From JANLQB01 sp043735935 (GTDB lineage: Bacteria > Verrucomicrobiota > Verrucomicrobiia > Chthoniobacterales > Chthoniobacteraceae): DNA of 18,816 nt. This document shows, piece by piece, positions 15,378 to 18,816 of the stretch. The notes beneath the pieces are model-generated. The model was not told the DNA's origin. It made no database searches and saw only the letters and a list, made by a program, of their open reading frames with translations. Both the position numbers and the translations under genes were made by a program. Where the stretch lies: contig JAYTDO010000376.1 in assembly GCA_043735935.1 (NCBI GenBank), positions 1-18,816 on the forward strand. Direction: 5' to 3'. Every line of letters begins with the position of its first letter. The stretch's first letter is position 1.

Positions 15378-15779
15378 TCATTTGTAGGGCGACCAAAACG
15401 AGGCTGGAGCGACATCCGAGAGGGTCTCGTATGTGGCGTCCGGCACCTTTGGGGTCACATCGACCGACCATATGCCGCCGAAGGTGTTGCCGAGGATATC
15501 GGCTCCAGATTCGTAGAGGCGTGTGTCCGTCTTGATGTAGGGGCGGAGATCCGACAGTGAAGCCGTGTCTCCGATCGTTTTGTTCTTCTCGATAGCCCAG
15601 CGATCCAGCGAGTAATCGAGCATCCGAAGATCCTCGAGCACCGTACATGCCTGCGAGCGCTTGCGAGCCCGTAGGTAGTTTGGAATGCCGATGGCGGCGA
15701 GAAGTGCAATGATCGCCACTACAATCATGAGTTCAACGAGGGTAAACCCCCGTTTTGTATGATGGAGTGCGTTGTTCAT
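15378..15779 (-). CDS. Type II/IV prepilin-like protein (133 aa)
   Basis: The N-terminus has a short basic leader ending in Gly11, then FTLVELMIVVAIIALLAAIG, the prepilin peptidase signature with Glu at +5 of the mature protein. Cleavage between Gly11 and Phe12 and N-methylation are expected. The hydrophobic helix continues to IPNYLRARKRSQA, as in GspG/PilA-type pseudopilins. The C-terminal globular part is small (residues 45-133) and lacks the GspG calcium-loop consensus. No other secretion or pilus gene is near, so the partner machine is encoded elsewhere; scattered single prepilin-like genes are common in Verrucomicrobiota. The start at 15779 is preceded by a palindrome, and a strong terminator lies downstream, so the gene is probably a single transcription unit. 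Confidence 0.92.
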   Translation of the reverse strand: MNNALHHTKRGFTLVELMIVVAIIALLAAIGIPNYLRARKRSQACTVLEDLRMLDYSLDRWAIEKNKTIGDTASLSDLRPYIKTDTRLYESGADILGNTFGGIWSVDVTPKVPDATYETLSDVAPASFWSPYK

Positions 15780-15781
15780 AG

Positions 15782-15802
15782 TAGGCCGGAACTTCCGGCC
15801 TA
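15782..15802. promoter_or_regulatory. Perfect palindrome directly upstream of the prepilin-like start
   Basis: TAGGCCGGAA and TTCCGGCCTA form a perfect 10-base inverted repeat around a single C, two bases before the prepilin-like ATG (leftward). If transcribed it may fold over the ribosome-binding region; as DNA it may be an operator. A TATAAT-like hexamer at 15801-15806 on the + strand overlaps its edge but has no matching -35 element. Confidence 0.5.
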
Positions 15803-15928
15803 TAATTACCATAAGCAGCATTTGGGCCCGCCAATACCCAATTCCACATCAGTTTTTCTCTCAGTCTCCCGGGACTTCCGGCGCGATGCTTGCCTTTTCC
15901 CCGGCGTGCGATATGGCGAGACCCTCAT

Positions 15929-16771
15929 TTGAAAATCGCGCGTTCCATTCCATCGATTCGCCGCACGGTCCAGGCAGCTCGTGGACCCGTCGTGCTGGTT
16001 CCTACGATGGGAGCGCTGCATGCCGGCCATGCGGCGTTGGTCGCGCGGGCCCGCCGACTGGCCGGACCGTCCGGCTTGGTGGTCGTGAGCATCTTTGTGA
16101 ATCCGACGCAATTCGGCCCGAAGGAGGACCTGGCGCGGTATCCGCGCACGCTGTCAGCCGACCGAACCCTTTGCACCCGCTCCGGTGCCGACGTGATTTT
16201 TCACCCGAGCCCGGAAGAGATGTATCCAGGCGACTTCTCGACCTGGGTGAATGAAGAGACCGTGTCTGTTGCGCTTTGTGGCGCCTCTCGCCCGGGCCAT
16301 TTCCGCGGTGTCACGACCGTGGTGCTGAAGCTCTTCACCATCGTGCAGCCCTCGATCGCCGTCTTTGGGTTGAAGGATTTCCAGCAATGCATGGTGATCC
16401 GTCGTATGGTCAGAGATTTGAACCTGCCCGTCCGGATCGTCGCTGTAGACACGATTCGCGAACCCGACGGGCTCGCCCTGAGTTCGCGCAATCGTTACCT
16501 GAGCACCGCCGAGCGCGCAGAGGCACCGGTACTCCGCAAGGCGCTACTCGCGGCTCGGAGCGCCTTTGAGGGCGGCGAATCCAACGCCTCGACATTGCGT
16601 CGTCTGATTTTGAAAACCATCGCCGCCGCACCGCTGGCCCGCGTCGATTACGCCGAAGTCCGAGACGCGGAAACGCTCGCGACCTGCAAGGTCGTCCGGA
16701 AGAAGTGCGTCTTTGCCCTCGCAGTGTTCTTTGGGAAAACGCGACTCATCGACAACCTATGGCTCCGATAA
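15929..16771 (+). CDS. panC: Pantothenate synthetase (280 aa)
   Basis: The enzyme joins pantoate and beta-alanine with ATP to make pantothenate, the precursor of coenzyme A. The family motifs are all visible: PTMGALHAGH (25-34), which carries the ATP-binding HxGH; SIFVNPTQFGPKEDLARYPR (54-73); FHPSPEEMYP; GHFRGVTTVV; FGLKDFQQ (147-153); and REPDGLALSSRNRYL (177-191). The TTG at 15929 gives MKIARSIPSIRR, the usual PanC beginning, and the usual length of about 280; GGCGAG lies about eight bases upstream. A TTG at 15890 in the same frame would add 13 residues of non-family sequence. The end overlaps nadB by 13 bases. Confidence 0.95.
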   Translation: MKIARSIPSIRRTVQAARGPVVLVPTMGALHAGHAALVARARRLAGPSGLVVVSIFVNPTQFGPKEDLARYPRTLSADRTLCTRSGADVIFHPSPEEMYPGDFSTWVNEETVSVALCGASRPGHFRGVTTVVLKLFTIVQPSIAVFGLKDFQQCMVIRRMVRDLNLPVRIVAVDTIREPDGLALSSRNRYLSTAERAEAPVLRKALLAARSAFEGGESNASTLRRLILKTIAAAPLARVDYAEVRDAETLATCKVVRKKCVFALAVFFGKTRLIDNLWLR

Positions 16772-18372
16772 AACGTTACGACTTCATCGTGATCGGCAGT
16801 GGCATCGCGGGCCTGAGCTTCGCGCTCAATGCGAGCGCCCACGGGCGGGTCGCCATCGTGACCAAACGCGCACGGGCGGACTCGAACACCGCATGGGCGC
16901 AGGGCGGGATCGCGAGCGTCACCAGCAGCGAGGATTCGTTTGAACTGCACGTCGCCGATACCCTCGACGCCGGGGCCGGCCTTTGCGACGAGGCGGTCGT
17001 TCGCTCGATCGTCAGCGACGGGCCGGCGCGCATTCGGGAGTTGATCGATTTCGGCGTTCACTTCGACGAGCGCGAATTGCCCGATGGGAGCAGCGAACTC
17101 GACCTCGGCCGCGAAGGGGGGCATAGCAAACGCCGAATCCTGCACGCGCGCGACATCACTGGTCGCGAGATCGAGCGCGCCCTGCTCGCGGCGATCGAGC
17201 GGAGTGCGAACATCGATCTTTTTGAAAACCATATCGCCGTCGATCTGATCACCCTCGGCAAGTTGGGTTACGTCAGCGAAGACCGCGTCCTCGGCGCCTA
17301 CGTCCTCGACGAAGCCGCCGGCGTCGTCGAGACCCTGCGCGGCGACCGCGTCATCCTCGCGACGGGCGGATGCGGGAAGGTTTACCTTTATACCACCAAT
17401 CCGGGTATCGCGACCGGCGACGGTGTCGCGATCGCCTGGCGCGCTGGAGCGAAGATCGCGAACATGGAGTTCATCCAGTTTCATCCGACCTGCCTTTTCC
17501 ACCCCGACGAGCGCAGCTTTCTCATCTCCGAAGCCGTGCGGGGCGAAGGCGCCCGGCTCGTCGACGGGCAGGGGAGGGACTTCATGGAAAAATACGATCC
17601 CCGCGGTGCGCTCGCCCCGCGTGACATCGTGGCACGAGCGATCGACGCCGAGATGAAGCGCACCGGCGCGCAATGCGTCTACCTCGACATCACCCATCAG
17701 CCCGCGGAATTCATCCGGGAGCGTTTCCCGAACATCCACGAGCACTGCCTGCGTTACGGCATCGACATGACCAAGCAGCCGATCCCCGTGGTGCCGGGCG
17801 CACATTATCAATGCGGCGGCGTGCTCACGGACGAAAACGGAGCGTCGAGCCTGCGCGGTCTTCACGCGATCGGCGAAGTGGCATGCACCGGTCTTCACGG
17901 GGCGAACCGGCTCGCGAGCAACTCGCTCCTCGAGGCCTGCGTGCTCGCCCACCGCTGCTGCGACGCCATCGTGGCAGAGGGGAAGGCCAATGGCGATTCG
18001 TGGATCGGGACGCTTGATGTGCCTGTGTGGGTGAGCGGCGGCGCGGTCGACGTGGACGAACTCGTGGTCATCTACCACAACTGGGACGAAATCCGGCGGC
18101 TGATGTGGGATTACGTGGGCATCGTCCGCACCACCAAACGCCTCCAGCGCGCGGCCACGCGACTTCGGAACCTGGAGCGCGAGATCGCGGAGTTTTACTG
18201 GGGATTCAAAATCACCACCGACATCCTCGAACTCCGCAATTTGTGCTGCGTCGCCGCGCTCATCGTCGATAGCGCCCTGCTGCGTCGCGAGAGCCGCGGC
18301 CTTCATTACACGCTCGATTTTCCCGAAACCGACGAGCGCTTCCGGAAATTCACCGTCCTGCGAAAGAATTAA
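16759..18372 (+). CDS. nadB: L-aspartate oxidase (537 aa)
   Basis: This flavoenzyme oxidises L-aspartate to iminoaspartate, the first step of de novo NAD synthesis; NadA and NadC are not in the window. FAD-binding GSGIAGLS is at 13-20, followed by SNTAWAQGGIA (42-52). The active-site residues known from E. coli NadB can be matched: Glu119 in REGGH, His242 in QFHPT, Arg288 in APRDIVARAID and His349 in PGAHYQCGGV. GLHGANRLASNSLLEA (378-393) is the conserved FAD segment, and the C-terminal helical domain is complete. The length is normal. The ATG at 16759 lies inside the panC end, so the two are probably translationally coupled. Its stop is one base from that of the convergent glycosyltransferase. 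Confidence 0.96.
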   Translation: MAPIKRYDFIVIGSGIAGLSFALNASAHGRVAIVTKRARADSNTAWAQGGIASVTSSEDSFELHVADTLDAGAGLCDEAVVRSIVSDGPARIRELIDFGVHFDERELPDGSSELDLGREGGHSKRRILHARDITGREIERALLAAIERSANIDLFENHIAVDLITLGKLGYVSEDRVLGAYVLDEAAGVVETLRGDRVILATGGCGKVYLYTTNPGIATGDGVAIAWRAGAKIANMEFIQFHPTCLFHPDERSFLISEAVRGEGARLVDGQGRDFMEKYDPRGALAPRDIVARAIDAEMKRTGAQCVYLDITHQPAEFIRERFPNIHEHCLRYGIDMTKQPIPVVPGAHYQCGGVLTDENGASSLRGLHAIGEVACTGLHGANRLASNSLLEACVLAHRCCDAIVAEGKANGDSWIGTLDVPVWVSGGAVDVDELVVIYHNWDEIRRLMWDYVGIVRTTKRLQRAATRLRNLEREIAEFYWGFKITTDILELRNLCCVAALIVDSALLRRESRGLHYTLDFPETDERFRKFTVLRKN

Positions 18373-18373
18373 A

Positions 18374-18816
18374 TCAGCTCTCCCGCCGGACTCGGATTTG
18401 GATCTGGCGCGAGAGCAGCCACTTCACGGCGAACATGTCGCATGTGGCCTTCCACGCGCGATTGCCGAAGCCGTATTTGCTCACGCCGGCGACCCGGGGA
18501 CGGTGCTGCGTCGGCACTTCCGTGAGTTTGTAGCCCATGCCTTTGATCAAGGCCGGAAGAAACCGGTGCATCCCGTAAAATGGCACCAGCGCCTCGCGAC
18601 ACTCGGTCCGCATCGCTTTCAAGGTGCAGCCAGTATCGCGCACCCCGTCACCGGTGAAGCGGCTCCGGACGAAATTCGCGATCCGGCTTTGGATGCGCTT
18701 GAAGGTCGTGTCCTTCCGGTTTGCGCGGTAGCCGCAGACGAGGTCGGCGCCCTTCTCGATTTCCGCGAGGAGCGTCGGAATATCAGCGGGATCATTTTGG
18801 AGATCGCCATCGAGCA
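18374..18816 (-). CDS. Family 2 glycosyltransferase, C-terminal part (cut by window edge)
   Basis: The leftward frame is open to the end of the window, so the N-terminal half is missing; 146 residues are visible. It begins with LDGDLQNDPADIP, which carries the DxD-type metal- and nucleotide-sugar-binding motif of GT2 enzymes of the dolichyl-phosphate mannosyltransferase-like group. GADLVCGYRANRKD, the RDTGCTLKAMR block and HRPRVAGVSKYGFGNR follow, all usual for this group. The C-terminus (KWLLSRQIQIRVRRES) has no membrane helices. The enzyme would transfer a sugar from a nucleotide donor to a polyprenyl phosphate or similar lipid carrier; donor and acceptor cannot be told. Confidence 0.9.
   Translation of the reverse strand, partial: LDGDLQNDPADIPTLLAEIEKGADLVCGYRANRKDTTFKRIQSRIANFVRSRFTGDGVRDTGCTLKAMRTECREALVPFYGMHRFLPALIKGMGYKLTEVPTQHRPRVAGVSKYGFGNRAWKATCDMFAVKWLLSRQIQIRVRRES

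Noticed and set aside
15801..15806. TATAAT hexamer on the + strand upstream of panC
   Set aside because: No -35-like hexamer at 16-18 bases upstream, and it lies about 120 bases before the panC start; not supported as a promoter.

Overview
This GC-rich window has about 19 densely packed genes. I place it in the Verrucomicrobiota, probably near the Opitutales/Chthoniobacterales, but only by gene content: a large secreted protein with PPC-like repeats and a C-terminal beta domain typical of that phylum, a stand-alone type II/IV prepilin-like protein, many short exported proteins of unknown function, weak Shine-Dalgarno signals and GTG/TTG starts. No rRNA gene marks the taxon. I found no tRNA, rRNA, CRISPR array or insertion sequence.

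Left part (1-8284): a Trm112-like small protein is followed by two leftward genes, a secreted clan GH-A glycoside hydrolase with a carbohydrate-binding-like insert (5344 to 2846) and a large secreted beta-rich repeat protein (2774 to 204). Head-to-head with the hydrolase, with only 34 bases between the start codons, runs a rightward secreted protein of unknown function. After it come an exported protein that joins two complete-looking esterase domains and a GNAT acetyltransferase coupled to it by a GTGA overlap. This part looks like extracellular polysaccharide breakdown.

Middle (8262-11363, leftward): a tightly coupled envelope gene set encodes a DUF1573 protein, an exported rhodanese, a MauE/DoxX-type membrane protein and an unknown exported protein ending in a CPIC motif. 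A Tat-exported Mn-type superoxide dismutase follows. The first four genes are joined by overlaps of 4 bases or gaps of 2 bases, and every product carries a cysteine pair (CxC, Cx4C, CxC, CxxC). This suggests an extracytoplasmic thiol or sulfur redox system and is the most interesting feature of the window.

Right-middle (11472-14432, rightward): a Zn/Mn-type ABC importer consists of a binding protein, a small anchored unknown protein, an ATPase with a His-rich tail and a permease. A 10-5-10 inverted repeat at 11420-11444 upstream is a good operator candidate. Then follow a leftward exported NlpC/P60-like cysteine hydrolase candidate and a leftward prepilin-like gene, which has a perfect palindrome just before its start and a strong UUCG-type terminator behind it.

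Right end (15929-18816): panC and nadB overlap by 13 bases and encode pantothenate and NAD precursor synthesis from aspartate-derived substrates. A leftward family 2 glycosyltransferase is cut by the window edge. No stretch longer than about 150 bases lacks a gene.
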